39,871 nucleotides of DNA, taken from assembly GCF_022842015.1 (NCBI RefSeq), contig NZ_JALHQJ010000025.1, forward strand, positions 1 to 39,871, written 5' to 3'. Of the stretch, positions 8,080-17,417 are shown one piece after another. The DNA comes from Nitrosomonas sp. GTDB taxonomy: Bacteria; Pseudomonadota; Gammaproteobacteria; Burkholderiales; Nitrosomonadaceae. The notes under the pieces were generated by a model, which saw nothing but the letters and a program-made list of their open reading frames with translations, was not told the DNA's origin and made no database searches. Both the position numbers and the translations under genes were made by a program. Each line of letters begins with the position of its first letter. Position 1 is the first letter of the stretch.

Positions 8080-10245
8080 GTGCGTTTTTTATACCTATTG
8101 GCCTTACTGATAATACTAAATTCAGGTGCGTTTGCTGAACCAAGAACACTGTCTGAATTTTACTCGCATCTTGATCAAGCGGCATCGATATTGAAAGCAC
8201 AAGCTGATTTAGAAGCGCAGCGGTCTAATTTATTGGCTCAAGAGTCACTCAAGGGCCTGGAAGTATTTGGGGGGGTTTCCGGTGGTTTCCAGAAAAGCCC
8301 TTTTGCACGAGAGCCATTTGGGCATTTTTTTGATCCTCTTGCGCGTATTGGATTGCGCTACCCTTTGCTAGGCAGTGCTGAACGGCAGCAACGTGCCATA
8401 GAAGACGCAGCGACACAAGTGAGAATTGAAACTATTCGCTTAGACTGGAGCCGTCGGCTGGCAGCACTTTTTTTAGAAGAAAACTACGCAGCCTATTGGA
8501 GCGCACAAAAAGTCCTGTCGTTGACAGATGCCTACCTGCATTTGCGTCATGAAGGCGTTGAAGATTTGCTGCGCAAGCGACAAGAAGCAGGTCTATTGTT
8601 TAAGTCAGATTACTTCGAGTTTCTTTCCGCTTTTGAGCGGGCGCAACGAACACAAGTTGAATTTTACAATAACAGTAATCAGGCATTAATGCGATTGGCG
8701 CATTTAACTAATTCAGCGGTAATGCCTTTTACACCCGTTAAACCGACGTTAGGCAAAATTGCAAATATCGTCTCTAACGAGGTCGATCAGCTTGATCTGA
8801 GAATATTACAGACGCAAATAGATAATCTGCAAAATATTCGGGATACTCAAAATTGGCAGGGAATAGAATCTGATGTTTCAGTCACTGGTTTCGGAGGACC
8901 TGCAATTCCTCATCCATCACCACCCGAGGGGATGCAATGGGGGTATGGCGGAGCGGTTGGTTTTAATTTCAGAATGCCTCTCGAAATTGTCAGTTACCGG
9001 AAAAATGAACAGTCTCGGTTAAATAGTCAATTGATCAGCTTACGCGCGGATTACACACGACGGGATCAGGAGTTGCAACACGATTTTCATGCACTACTGA
9101 GTAGCTTCCAGCAATTGGATCAACAAATCAATTTTCAGCGTACACGCCTTGAAGCCGCGCAAGAATTAATGCGCGAAAGATATCTTCGCCTGCAAGTGCT
9201 GGATGGGGATGTAATTGAACAATACCTACAAGCACTGAATACCTATTATCGTATCGCGGTAGAAAATATCGAAGCAGAATCCGAGCACTGGAAGCTGCAT
9301 ATCCGCTTGCGCCAATTTATTTTATTACCGAATATGCCAGCAGAAGATAGTTACCCGGAAACTAACATCACTTCATTGATCGACCCGCTGCATCAAGCAA
9401 AACAATTTCTAATGAGTGGAGATAAAGCAACATCAAAACAACGAACTGAACATGTTGCACCCGTGAACACACAATCTTTATCTGACCCACTTGCTGCTTA
9501 TGTCTGGAATTCTGAGCAATTAATGGCACAAACTGGGTTATGGGAAGAAAAAGCAACCCAATCATTTAATCGTTTTCTTGTTTCTCTGGATGCACAGCAA
9601 ATTTCACACGTTGCAGAAAACCCAAAGTATCTGCAAAACTTTTTGCATGACGCTCGTCGTCACAAAAAAAAGATTGAATTGCTTTTAGGTGATCCGGACT
9701 GGATTTTACCCGAGTATCGCGATAATTTACTGCAAATTATCCGTAAACTAGCAGGCGTTAATTTCGACGGGTTGCATCTTGATATTGAGCCGGATCAACT
9801 GGAATCGGAACTGGCCGGAAAAGCAAAGTTGGAGGAATTTGTCGAAACAATTCGGCAGGTAGCAGCGATTTCTCCATGGACTGTAGGTATCAGCATTCAC
9901 CCACGTTATTTAACCAAGGAGTCATCCTTTGGTTTATGCATTCTCTGTGAGCTAAGCAAGATTAAAATCAAAGAAATTACAGTTATGTACTATTCGATGA
10001 ACATACAGGGCGTTGTCACAACGCTTAAATCGGCTATGCAACAACATCCAACGCTCGTGTTTAGTCTTGCGCAAAGCTTAGAGAAGGAATTAGGTCCAGA
10101 AAACAGCTATGCACATAAACCGCAGCGTAATTTTATCCGCGCAATGCAGCAACTTCAGGATCAACTACAAAGCGCAAACTTTGGTGGTCTCATTATTCAA
10201 TCATGGCTAGACTGGGAAAATTACCTTCATGAAAATCCGCTTTAA
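8080..10245 (+). CDS. TolC-like outer-membrane factor fused to a GH18-like domain
   Basis: 721 aa from GTG 8080. This start gives a clean signal peptide (LYLLALLIILNSGAFAEP), has AAAGGGGAA about 10 bp upstream and fits the 2-bp spacing; the open frame extends upstream to 7861 but only inside the GT2 gene. Residues ~20-410 are a TolC/OEP-type fold: long amphipathic helices with repeated Gln/Arg/Glu heptads and two strand-rich segments. Residues ~445-721 resemble a glycoside-hydrolase TIM barrel, with DGLHLDIE at 563-570 matching the GH18 DGxDxDxE motif except His for the first inner Asp; the last Asp and catalytic Glu are kept. Later strands (ITVMYYSMN, GGLIIQSWLDWENY) also fit a barrel. Inferred: export channel carrying a periplasmic glycan-processing domain. 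Confidence 0.7.
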   Translation: MRFLYLLALLIILNSGAFAEPRTLSEFYSHLDQAASILKAQADLEAQRSNLLAQESLKGLEVFGGVSGGFQKSPFAREPFGHFFDPLARIGLRYPLLGSAERQQRAIEDAATQVRIETIRLDWSRRLAALFLEENYAAYWSAQKVLSLTDAYLHLRHEGVEDLLRKRQEAGLLFKSDYFEFLSAFERAQRTQVEFYNNSNQALMRLAHLTNSAVMPFTPVKPTLGKIANIVSNEVDQLDLRILQTQIDNLQNIRDTQNWQGIESDVSVTGFGGPAIPHPSPPEGMQWGYGGAVGFNFRMPLEIVSYRKNEQSRLNSQLISLRADYTRRDQELQHDFHALLSSFQQLDQQINFQRTRLEAAQELMRERYLRLQVLDGDVIEQYLQALNTYYRIAVENIEAESEHWKLHIRLRQFILLPNMPAEDSYPETNITSLIDPLHQAKQFLMSGDKATSKQRTEHVAPVNTQSLSDPLAAYVWNSEQLMAQTGLWEEKATQSFNRFLVSLDAQQISHVAENPKYLQNFLHDARRHKKKIELLLGDPDWILPEYRDNLLQIIRKLAGVNFDGLHLDIEPDQLESELAGKAKLEEFVETIRQVAAISPWTVGISIHPRYLTKESSFGLCILCELSKIKIKEITVMYYSMNIQGVVTTLKSAMQQHPTLVFSLAQSLEKELGPENSYAHKPQRNFIRAMQQLQDQLQSANFGGLIIQSWLDWENYLHENPL

Positions 10246-11278
10246 TCAACCTGAAAATAAAGCCCCGGATATCGATCGAGGATTACGCGTTCACTATAGT
10301 GAAGCAAAGCGCCCTGGCAGGCCTTGGCGTTGGTATTTAATTGTCGCGATCTCTAGTCTCCCGATCATTTATTTGTTGGGAGTAATTATGTGGGAAACAA
10401 TTGCAATTGAAGCAAACGGGCGCATTAGGGTCGCCAATATTCCAGTCCGTACCGCTGTTGATGGATATGTTCAACAAATATTTGTCGAACCATTACAAAC
10501 AGTTTCGGCAGGCGATCAATTGGCCGAACTGACCAACGTACCCTTACTTGATAGCTATGGCCGGTTAAAGATTGAAATTGATGCACTAAAGAAAGAAAAG
10601 CAAAAGATATCAACACAAGCCAATCAGTCGACGTCAAATTCGGCACAATTAATGAATTACGCTCAAGAACATAAGATATTTGCGTACAGACGCCTACAGC
10701 ATTATGAAACATTGTTTAAGCAGGGCGCAGCTACTCAAGCCGAAATTGCCTCAGCCAAGAATCAGTATCAGAGAACACTTGAGAATATAGTGGCACTTGA
10801 GAAAACAGAAAATCAAGAACAGAATCAGTCAGCTGAAATGCGCAGGATTTTAAATCAGATTAGCCAAATGCAACTTGAGTTTGAGAAGATTCAAGATCAG
10901 ATACAACAACTAAGCCTTGTTGCGCCTATAGGAAATGGAATAGTTACCGAGATATTTGTACAGTCTGGAGAATATTTGGGCCGTGGGCAAGCATTGCTTG
11001 AAATTATTTTCCCTGAGAAAGTATATGTTGACGCCTTCATTCCACCCAAATACCAAGACTACGCAGTAGAAGGGCAAATTGTCATTGTAAAATTCCCCAA
11101 CAAAGAAAAAACAAAGGCAAAGATAATTTCCGTTCCGGGTGTCACGCAAAAAACAGTGACAGAAGAAGTTAATCCGCTCGAACCAGTCCGTACAGCGATA
11201 CTGGCACATTTGGAATTTATTGAGACTCCCAACAATCGGCTAATTAATGGAATGCCGGTAACAATTTATTTCTATTAA
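10229..11278 (+). CDS. HlyD-family membrane-fusion adaptor
   Basis: 349 aa. One N-terminal membrane anchor (about 37-56, WYLIVAISSLPIIYLLGVIM), a split lipoyl/barrel-sandwich domain (VDGYVQQIFVEPLQTVSAGD and GNGIVTEIFVQSGEYLGRGQ), a long alpha-hairpin of coiled coil between them (about 110-220), and a C-terminal beta-barrel (VYVDAFIPPKYQDYAVEGQ). This is the classic adaptor that links an inner-membrane transporter to a TolC-type channel. The start overlaps the OMF gene by 17 bp, indicating translational coupling. It has no ABC, RND or MFS partner here; the GT2 synthase occupies that place, much as Alg44-like adaptors serve polysaccharide synthases. Confidence 0.85.
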   Translation: MKIRFNQPENKAPDIDRGLRVHYSEAKRPGRPWRWYLIVAISSLPIIYLLGVIMWETIAIEANGRIRVANIPVRTAVDGYVQQIFVEPLQTVSAGDQLAELTNVPLLDSYGRLKIEIDALKKEKQKISTQANQSTSNSAQLMNYAQEHKIFAYRRLQHYETLFKQGAATQAEIASAKNQYQRTLENIVALEKTENQEQNQSAEMRRILNQISQMQLEFEKIQDQIQQLSLVAPIGNGIVTEIFVQSGEYLGRGQALLEIIFPEKVYVDAFIPPKYQDYAVEGQIVIVKFPNKEKTKAKIISVPGVTQKTVTEEVNPLEPVRTAILAHLEFIETPNNRLINGMPVTIYFY

Positions 11279-11280
11279 GA

Positions 11281-11333
11281 GGCTGTTGAAAAACGTTCTT
11301 GAAGTAGCCGATGCAGTTAGTTTTTCAACAACC
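11281..11333. repeat. 53-bp inverted repeat, IS-terminus-like
   Basis: GGCTGTTGAAAAAC at 11281-11294 is mirrored by GTTTTTCAACAACC at 11320-11333 (13 of 14 pairs). It begins 2 bp after the HlyD stop codon. There is no U-tract. The arm sequence resembles the terminal repeats of IS5/IS1182-type elements, so this may be a deletion remnant, or it may simply be the 3' hairpin of the operon transcript. Confidence 0.45.
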
Positions 11334-11377
11334 CGTAAACCACAGCAAGAGACAAATAAAATCTTTTTTCCTGCCAT

Positions 11378-11977
11378 CTAAGCGGACAACTTCCCGTTCA
11401 ACAACTCCAACACTGCGCCTGATCCGGCATGACGAATACGCGTAACCCCACCATTGCTAATTTTGATGCGATATAAACCGATCGCAGGCGCTTGGAGTGT
11501 TTTTGCAATCAATGCACGCATCACACCAGCATGCGCAACGATCAGAATATGGCGACCGAAATAACGTTCGATAGCGGCTTCATAGGCTGAATAAACCCGT
11601 AGAACAAAATCGTCGAGAGGCTCGGCCCCTTGCGGTCTAGCATCCACCGGGTTCTTCAAAAAAGCCTGATATTCAAGCGCTCGCCCAACTTTAACTTCAT
11701 CATGACTCAACCCCTCCCATTCGCCAAACCCCACTTCCTTGAAACGCGGCTCAACTGAGACATTAATGTCATGACGTTCCCCTAAAGCATAGGCAAAGGC
11801 CTGACAACGTTGCAGCGGGGAAGTAATAATTTGTTGCCACTGATTATACTCACCAACAGCACGCCACATTTGCAACCACCCTGTCTCGCTCAACGGATCA
11901 TCCACGCCGTGGCCGCGATAACGACGCCCGCCGATGGGCTCACCGTGACGGATCAAATCGACTAGAGTTTCAGTCAT
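11378..11977 (-). CDS. Histidine phosphatase family protein
   Basis: 199 aa, the usual length for the phosphoglycerate-mutase-like/CobC branch. The phosphohistidine motif RHG is at residues 10-12 (DLIRHGEP), followed by PLSETGW, the SPLQRCQAFA motif, the acid-base Glu region KEVGFGEWEGL and the second catalytic His in VAHAGVMRALI. It could be alpha-ribazole phosphatase or another small-molecule phosphatase; no cobalamin genes are nearby, so substrate is open. Stands alone, transcribed towards the exopolysaccharide operon. Confidence 0.85.
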   Translation of the reverse strand: MTETLVDLIRHGEPIGGRRYRGHGVDDPLSETGWLQMWRAVGEYNQWQQIITSPLQRCQAFAYALGERHDINVSVEPRFKEVGFGEWEGLSHDEVKVGRALEYQAFLKNPVDARPQGAEPLDDFVLRVYSAYEAAIERYFGRHILIVAHAGVMRALIAKTLQAPAIGLYRIKISNGGVTRIRHAGSGAVLELLNGKLSA

Positions 11978-12237
11978 AAAGAATGCTGGCAGGAGAAATC
12001 AGATGCAATAGTTTAGCTGATTTATTCCGCATGAAAAATGAGATTGGACAATAAATCCGATCGCTTTGAATTTACCGCAATAATTAAGACAGCTTCAAGG
12101 CAGACGATGCCAAGCAGGATCAGGAGAGAAGGTGCAGCTTATGCAGAATAAAGAGTATTTTAAGTCAATTGCAATATTAGCAACAAGATAAACGATTCTT
12201 CGCCGACTTGTAGTTTTCTAATTTTCCAACCACGCAA

Positions 12238-13074
12238 CTAATAATTTCCCACCTTAATATTCGCCCCACCAGTTTTCTTAACCACTTCCAGCGCGATATC
12301 GACATATTCGGTAAATTCCAGCGCATCCTCTTCCGTAATCGGGGTTGTCAGAACAAAATCAGCATGTTTGCGCGCTTCATACTTTCTACCTATTTCATAC
12401 AATAATTCAGCATAAAAGGCGCGCGTAATGATGTCCTGAGGAAACAACCCGTGCGCCCGTTTGAGATGTGCGAGCGCTTTCTGGTTACTGCCAAAGCTTA
12501 TTGGAAACCTCGGCAGTTTGTGATACATACGGCCCAGTGCCCGATGAGCGCCGGCATTCTCGTATCTTTCATCAAGTTCGACTACTTTCAAAAGCAAATC
12601 CTCCATAGGCCGAAGCATCCTCAGTGCATTGAGCATGCCGCTATCTTCAGCAATTTTCCCCATCGCAGCAGCCTTCCAGAACAACCCCCGCACATCATTG
12701 GCATTCAGTGCCAATGCCTGATCAGCCATGGCAATACTGCGTTCAAACAAATGGACACGGTGATGTTTATCGAGCTCGAGCTGAGCACGCATAAATTTCA
12801 AGCGAGCAAGCTCTGCCAGGGCCGCCGATTCCCGGGAATTTCTTGTCAAATCACGAAACCAGTCTATAGTCTCCAACAACAACGGCGTATCAATGGCATA
12901 CTTCCACGCTGCCAGTTCAATTCTCTGCTGATTTTCCGGAGTTAACACGGTGGAAGCACTGCGGTGCGCCAGCACCGATGATGTCAAACAAATGAACGCA
13001 ACTACTCCGCATGTAAAAAGGATCAACTCTTTTTTTAATCGCTTTATTAAGTTTGATTTTATGAAGTTACTCAT
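12238..13074 (-). CDS. TPR protein, TatT-like
   Basis: 278 aa. N-terminal hydrophobic segment (about 15-36, LILFTCGVVAFICLTSSVLA) followed by helical TPR-like repeats (for example SIAMADQALALNANDVRGLFWKAA and KALAHLKRAHGLFPQDI). The segment YENAGAHRALGRMYHKLPRFPISFG resembles the TatT family, trimeric periplasmic T-components of some TRAP transporters, but no TRAP DctP/Q/M gene is present here. It is best called a periplasmic TPR protein. The N-terminal basic stretch before the hydrophobic part is long for a signal peptide; an anchor is possible. Confidence 0.65.
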   Translation of the reverse strand: MSNFIKSNLIKRLKKELILFTCGVVAFICLTSSVLAHRSASTVLTPENQQRIELAAWKYAIDTPLLLETIDWFRDLTRNSRESAALAELARLKFMRAQLELDKHHRVHLFERSIAMADQALALNANDVRGLFWKAAAMGKIAEDSGMLNALRMLRPMEDLLLKVVELDERYENAGAHRALGRMYHKLPRFPISFGSNQKALAHLKRAHGLFPQDIITRAFYAELLYEIGRKYEARKHADFVLTTPITEEDALEFTEYVDIALEVVKKTGGANIKVGNY

Positions 13075-13587
13075 GTTAAACCCTTTTTATAAACGGTTTT
13101 TTTGATCGGCCTGATAAAAGTAAAAATACCCGTTGTTTCAGGACGCTTACCAAATATAAGCATAGCTCTATTTAGAGCAAACTCAAATCATAAATAACTA
13201 GGGAATTTATGCTTTTTTAAACAATCTGCTATTGCAAAACTTGGGCAAGCCTAAAAATGAATTATAGCTAACATCTCACCCTACGAATCGCAGTTAACCA
13301 ATGAGACAGCTAATCAATACCATGATTCCAACAATCTGCGCCAAGTTTAACTATCTCACCCACCGGATGAATTTTCCACAAAACAAATTGCATATTTTTT
13401 GGATCCATAGTTAGGTTAGAATTTATCGCAACAAAATAACATTTTGTACCAATTGGTCTCGCATTCCAGCGAATAAACTTACACTTCGTTCCGTTCTGCT
13501 ACACTTTCTAGGATAATATACAAATTTAGATCGCGGCCTATCTTTCCAGTCTTCATTTTCCAGCGCTGCAAGGCGGGCATGTAAATA
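13075..13587. other. Gene-free 513-bp divergent intergenic region
   Basis: Lies between the TPR gene (minus) and mfd (plus) and presumably holds both promoters. It is AT-rich. I see no convincing ORF with a ribosome site, no tRNA and no strong hairpin. A short AAGGCGGG precedes the mfd start by about 10 bp. Confidence 0.4.
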
Positions 13588-16500
13588 ATGCAACATCAAC
13601 ACTCCTTACCTAAACCCGGCACCGTATCCCGATATGCTGATTTTGACGGTTCCAGCGATGCATTATTCCTTGCGCAAATAGCGCAACAGGCCAAACCCGT
13701 CGCGGTCATTACCGCCAATGCACTTGATGCGCAAAGATTACAGGAAGAAATTCCGTTCTTTGCTCCTGAATTAAGAACGCATTTACTACCCGATTGGGAA
13801 ACACTGCCTTACGATGTTTTCTCGCCCCATCATGATCTTGTCTCAGAACGGCTGGCAACGTTGTATCAAGTGATGAACAGCGCGTGCGATGTGCTGATTG
13901 CGCCACTAACCACTGCGCTCTACCGCATGCTGCCGCGCGAATATCTGGCGGCGCATACTTTTTTCCTCAAGCAAGGTGAAATGCTGGATATGGCGGGGTT
14001 ACGCAGTCAATTGACATTGGCGGGATATTCGCATGTCACGCAGGTTTTTTCACCAGGCGAATACAGCGTGCGCGGTGGCTTGATTGATTTATTCCCGATG
14101 GGCAGCCCGTTGCCCTACCGCATCGACCTGATGGACAACGAAATTGACACCATCCGCACATTCGATGTTGATACGCAACGCAGCATCTATCCAGTCAAGG
14201 AAATTCGCCTGCTGCCAGCACGCGAATTTCCACTGGATGAAGCCGGACGCACCTGCTTCCGTGGTAATTTTCGCGAGAATTTCGAGGGCGACCCGTCAAA
14301 AAAGCAGATTTACAAAGACATCAGCAAAGGCTTGACACCTGCAGGCATTGAATACTATCTGCCGCTGTTTTTTGAACAAACAGCAACCTTGTTTGATTAT
14401 CTGCCTGAAAACACGTTGCTCTGCTTGCACCAAGATGTTCGTCCGATCATTGATGAATTCTGGCGCGATACTCAATCACGTTATCAATTGTTGCGTGGCG
14501 ATATAGATCGACCGCTGCTGCCACCACTGGAATTATTCTTATCCAGCGACAGCTTTTTCGGCAAAATAAAACCTTATGCGCGCGTTGAGATTCTCTCCAG
14601 CGTACAAGAAACCAAACTCACCGCAGCTAAATCAACGCTTCCATTACCCCCTGTCCAGGTTAACCGTCACGCAGAAAATCCACTGGAAAAACTAGTGACT
14701 TTTACCAGTCGATTCACCCAATCGGGTGGACGCATTTTACTGCTGGCGGAAAGCATGGGCCGACGCGAGCTCATTGCTGAATATCTGAACCAATACGGCC
14801 TGCATCCGGACAGTTGTCAGGATTACGCGCAATTTCTGACCGGTTCTCAGTCCTTTATGTTAAGTGTTGCTCCGCTGCACACCGGTTTTATCCTGGAATC
14901 AGCGCAACGCGCGTTTATCACCGAAAGCGAACTGTATTCGACCCATGTCTATGGACGGCGTGAACGTGAGTCACGCAAAACCACATCAACCGATAATATT
15001 CTGCGTGACCTGTCAGAAATCAAACCTGGCGATCCGGTTGTGCATGAGCAGCATGGCATCGGCCGATATCTCGGCTTGGTAAGCATGGATGTAGGGGAAG
15101 GTAAGCCGGGTGAGTTGAGTGAATTTTTGTCGTTGGAATACGCGGGTGGCGACAAACTGTACGTGCCGGTTTCACAACTGTATCTGATCGGACGTTACAG
15201 CGGTGCTGCCCCGGAATCCGCACCGCTGCACAAGCTGGGCAGCGGTCAATGGGATAAAGCTAAACGCAAAGCCATGCAACAAGTGCGCGACACGGCGGCG
15301 GAACTGCTGAATCTCTACGCCCAGCGTGCGGCCCGAGAAGGCCATACTTTTACGCTAAGGCCGCATGATTACGATGCTTTTGCCGAGGGATTCGGTTTTG
15401 AGGAAACCGCTGATCAAGCTGCGGCGATCAAAGCGGTCATTGCAGATTTAACCTCAGGGAAACCGATGGATCGCCTGATTTGCGGTGATGTCGGGTTTGG
15501 TAAAACCGAAGTGGCACTGCGTGCCGCTTTTGTCGCCGTTGCCGACGGTAAACAGGTTGCTGTCATGGTTCCTACCACACTGTTAGCTGAACAGCATTTC
15601 CAAAATTTCTCCGACCGCTTCAGCCTGATTGCCGATCAATGGCCGGTAAAAATTGCTGAACTGTCGCGCTTCCGATCCGCCAAAGAACAAACTCTGGCGC
15701 TAGAAGGCCTGGCCAAAGGTGAAATTGACATTATTATCGGCACGCACAAACTGATTCAGAAAGACGTGCATTTTAAGAGTCTGGGGTTGGTCATTATTGA
15801 CGAAGAGCACCGTTTCGGCGTGCGGCAGAAAGAAGAGTTAAAAAAACTGCGTGCGGAAGTCGATGTGCTGACACTCACCGCCACGCCGATTCCACGCACA
15901 TTGGCGATGTCGCTGGAAGGGCTGCGCGATTTCTCCATCATTGCCACAGCTCCGCAGCGCCGCCTCGCCATTCGCACCTTTGTCAGCAGTTTCTCGATGG
16001 GCATTATCCGCGAGGCTTGTCTACGCGAACTGAAACGCGGCGGGCAAATCTATTTTCTGCACAACGAGGTCAGCACGATTCAGTTGATGCATGAAAAACT
16101 ATCCGGTTTGTTACCCGAGGCACGCATTAATATTGCCCACGGACAAATGCGCGAACGCGATCTAGAACATGTCATGCGGGATTTTTACCAGCAGCGCTTC
16201 AACATCCTGTTATGCACCACCATCATTGAAACCGGTATCGACATTCCCAGCGCCAACACCATCCTTATCAATAATGCGCACAAATTCGGCCTGGCGCAGT
16301 TACATCAACTACGCGGTCGGGTGGGCCGCTCGCATCATCAGGCTTACGCATATCTGCTGACACCACCTGAAGAAGCGCTCGGCGCGCAAGCCAAAAAACG
16401 CCTGGAAGCGATCCAGGCCATGGAAGAACTCGGTTCCGGGTTTTACCTTGCCATGCATGATTTGGAAATTCGCGGTGCCGGGGCGGTACTGAGCGAATCA

Positions 16501-17052
16501 CAAAGCGGAGAAATGCAGGAAATTGGTTTCAGTCTGTACAGTTCCATGCTGGATTCTGCCATCCAATCCTTAAAACAAGGCAAGGAACCCGATATGCAGC
16601 ACCCATTGGGTGTTGCCACAGAAATCAATCTGCACGTTCCGACTTTATTGCCGGAAGATTATTGCCATGACATTCACGAACGCTTGGTGCTATACAAACG
16701 CATGGCCAACTGCAGCGACGACGAACAGCTCGACGACATGCAACGCGAATTGGTCGACCGCTTTGGCTTGCTACCCAACCCAACCCGCGCACTGCTCGAC
16801 TGCCACCGTCTACGCATCGCCGCCAAACCGCTCGGCATCACACGCATTGACGCTAGTTCTGAGAGTATCCAAGTGCAATTCATTCCCAACCCGCCGATCA
16901 ATCCGGCAGAGATTATCAAACTGATCCAAAGCAGCCGCGAATATTCGCTATCCGGCCCTGATCGCTTGAAAATTCAAGTGCAGATTGCAGATGTTAATAA
17001 GCGGGTGATACGGATTAAGGAAGTGATTCAGAAGTTGAGCACTAATAACTGA
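13588..17052 (+). CDS. mfd: Transcription-repair coupling factor Mfd
   Basis: 1154 aa, normal length. UvrB-like N-terminal module (about 20-350), RNA-polymerase-interacting CarD-like domain starting GDPVVHEQHGIGRYLGLV (about residue 480), RecG-like superfamily 2 translocase with Walker A GDVGFGKTE near 634 and DEEH at about 738, motif VI QLRGRVGRS, and the C-terminal TRCF domain (HERLVLYKRMAN...). Mfd removes stalled RNA polymerase and recruits UvrA for transcription-coupled repair. The start at 13588 is chosen because an upstream ATG is closed by a stop at once. Apparently monocistronic; nothing unusual in the motifs. Confidence 0.97.
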   Translation: MQHQHSLPKPGTVSRYADFDGSSDALFLAQIAQQAKPVAVITANALDAQRLQEEIPFFAPELRTHLLPDWETLPYDVFSPHHDLVSERLATLYQVMNSACDVLIAPLTTALYRMLPREYLAAHTFFLKQGEMLDMAGLRSQLTLAGYSHVTQVFSPGEYSVRGGLIDLFPMGSPLPYRIDLMDNEIDTIRTFDVDTQRSIYPVKEIRLLPAREFPLDEAGRTCFRGNFRENFEGDPSKKQIYKDISKGLTPAGIEYYLPLFFEQTATLFDYLPENTLLCLHQDVRPIIDEFWRDTQSRYQLLRGDIDRPLLPPLELFLSSDSFFGKIKPYARVEILSSVQETKLTAAKSTLPLPPVQVNRHAENPLEKLVTFTSRFTQSGGRILLLAESMGRRELIAEYLNQYGLHPDSCQDYAQFLTGSQSFMLSVAPLHTGFILESAQRAFITESELYSTHVYGRRERESRKTTSTDNILRDLSEIKPGDPVVHEQHGIGRYLGLVSMDVGEGKPGELSEFLSLEYAGGDKLYVPVSQLYLIGRYSGAAPESAPLHKLGSGQWDKAKRKAMQQVRDTAAELLNLYAQRAAREGHTFTLRPHDYDAFAEGFGFEETADQAAAIKAVIADLTSGKPMDRLICGDVGFGKTEVALRAAFVAVADGKQVAVMVPTTLLAEQHFQNFSDRFSLIADQWPVKIAELSRFRSAKEQTLALEGLAKGEIDIIIGTHKLIQKDVHFKSLGLVIIDEEHRFGVRQKEELKKLRAEVDVLTLTATPIPRTLAMSLEGLRDFSIIATAPQRRLAIRTFVSSFSMGIIREACLRELKRGGQIYFLHNEVSTIQLMHEKLSGLLPEARINIAHGQMRERDLEHVMRDFYQQRFNILLCTTIIETGIDIPSANTILINNAHKFGLAQLHQLRGRVGRSHHQAYAYLLTPPEEALGAQAKKRLEAIQAMEELGSGFYLAMHDLEIRGAGAVLSESQSGEMQEIGFSLYSSMLDSAIQSLKQGKEPDMQHPLGVATEINLHVPTLLPEDYCHDIHERLVLYKRMANCSDDEQLDDMQRELVDRFGLLPNPTRALLDCHRLRIAAKPLGITRIDASSESIQVQFIPNPPINPAEIIKLIQSSREYSLSGPDRLKIQVQIADVNKRVIRIKEVIQKLSTNN

Positions 17053-17075
17053 AATATCACTTTTCCTAGTACTCT

Positions 17076-17309
17076 ATGAGAACAGAAATGCGTCAAATAT
17101 TTGCAAGACTACCGGATGAACTGGTCGCCGCACTGGATGAAGCAGCAACAAAATTGCATGGAACCCGTGCCGATGTGATCGGACAAGCTGTTGAATATTA
17201 TCTTGACGATTTTGAAGATATTTCTCGTACCGTGGAAGTCTTGCACGATCCAGTAGACCCAATTCTGGATTGGGAAACTGCAAAGCATGAGCTACTTCGT
17301 CAGCATTAA
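17076..17309 (+). CDS. Ribbon-helix-helix antitoxin (RelB/ParD/CopG type)
   Basis: 77 aa. N-terminal ribbon-helix-helix: RQIFARLPDELVAALDEAATKLHGTRADVIGQAVEYYLDDF, a DNA-binding dimer fold, followed by an acidic C-terminal tail (DPVDPILDWETAKHELLRQH) of the sort that wraps and inhibits a RelE/ParE toxin. The start could also be the internal ATG at 17088. A toxin reading frame begins inside its last codons (17287), as in many TA operons, but is frameshifted. The antitoxin is intact and could still autoregulate or act in trans. Confidence 0.8.
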   Translation: MRTEMRQIFARLPDELVAALDEAATKLHGTRADVIGQAVEYYLDDFEDISRTVEVLHDPVDPILDWETAKHELLRQH

Positions 17310-17417
17310 GCAAAGCATCGTTAAAAAACATCACACGTGAAGATCGTGTCGCCTATCATTGAAGCCATTGATCAACTCAAGTCAAACCCGGCAACGGGTG
17401 GAGTTCTTACACTTTAA
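17287..17417 (+). pseudogene. Decayed RelE/ParE-family toxin
   Basis: An ATG at 17287 overlaps the antitoxin end by 23 bp out of frame and starts MSYFVSIKQSIVKK, a typical RelE N terminus, but meets TGA after 17 codons. The homology continues in a second frame (ITREDRVA) and then a third (IIEAIDQLKSNPATGG), ending at TAA 17415-17417. That is two frameshifts, and loss of the C-terminal half with its catalytic residues. The toxin is dead; the antitoxin upstream is intact. Confidence 0.7.

Noticed and set aside
11281..11333. Confirmed MITE at the end of the exopolysaccharide operon
   Set aside because: Only 53 bp, no visible target duplication, and no second copy in the window; kept only as an inverted repeat.
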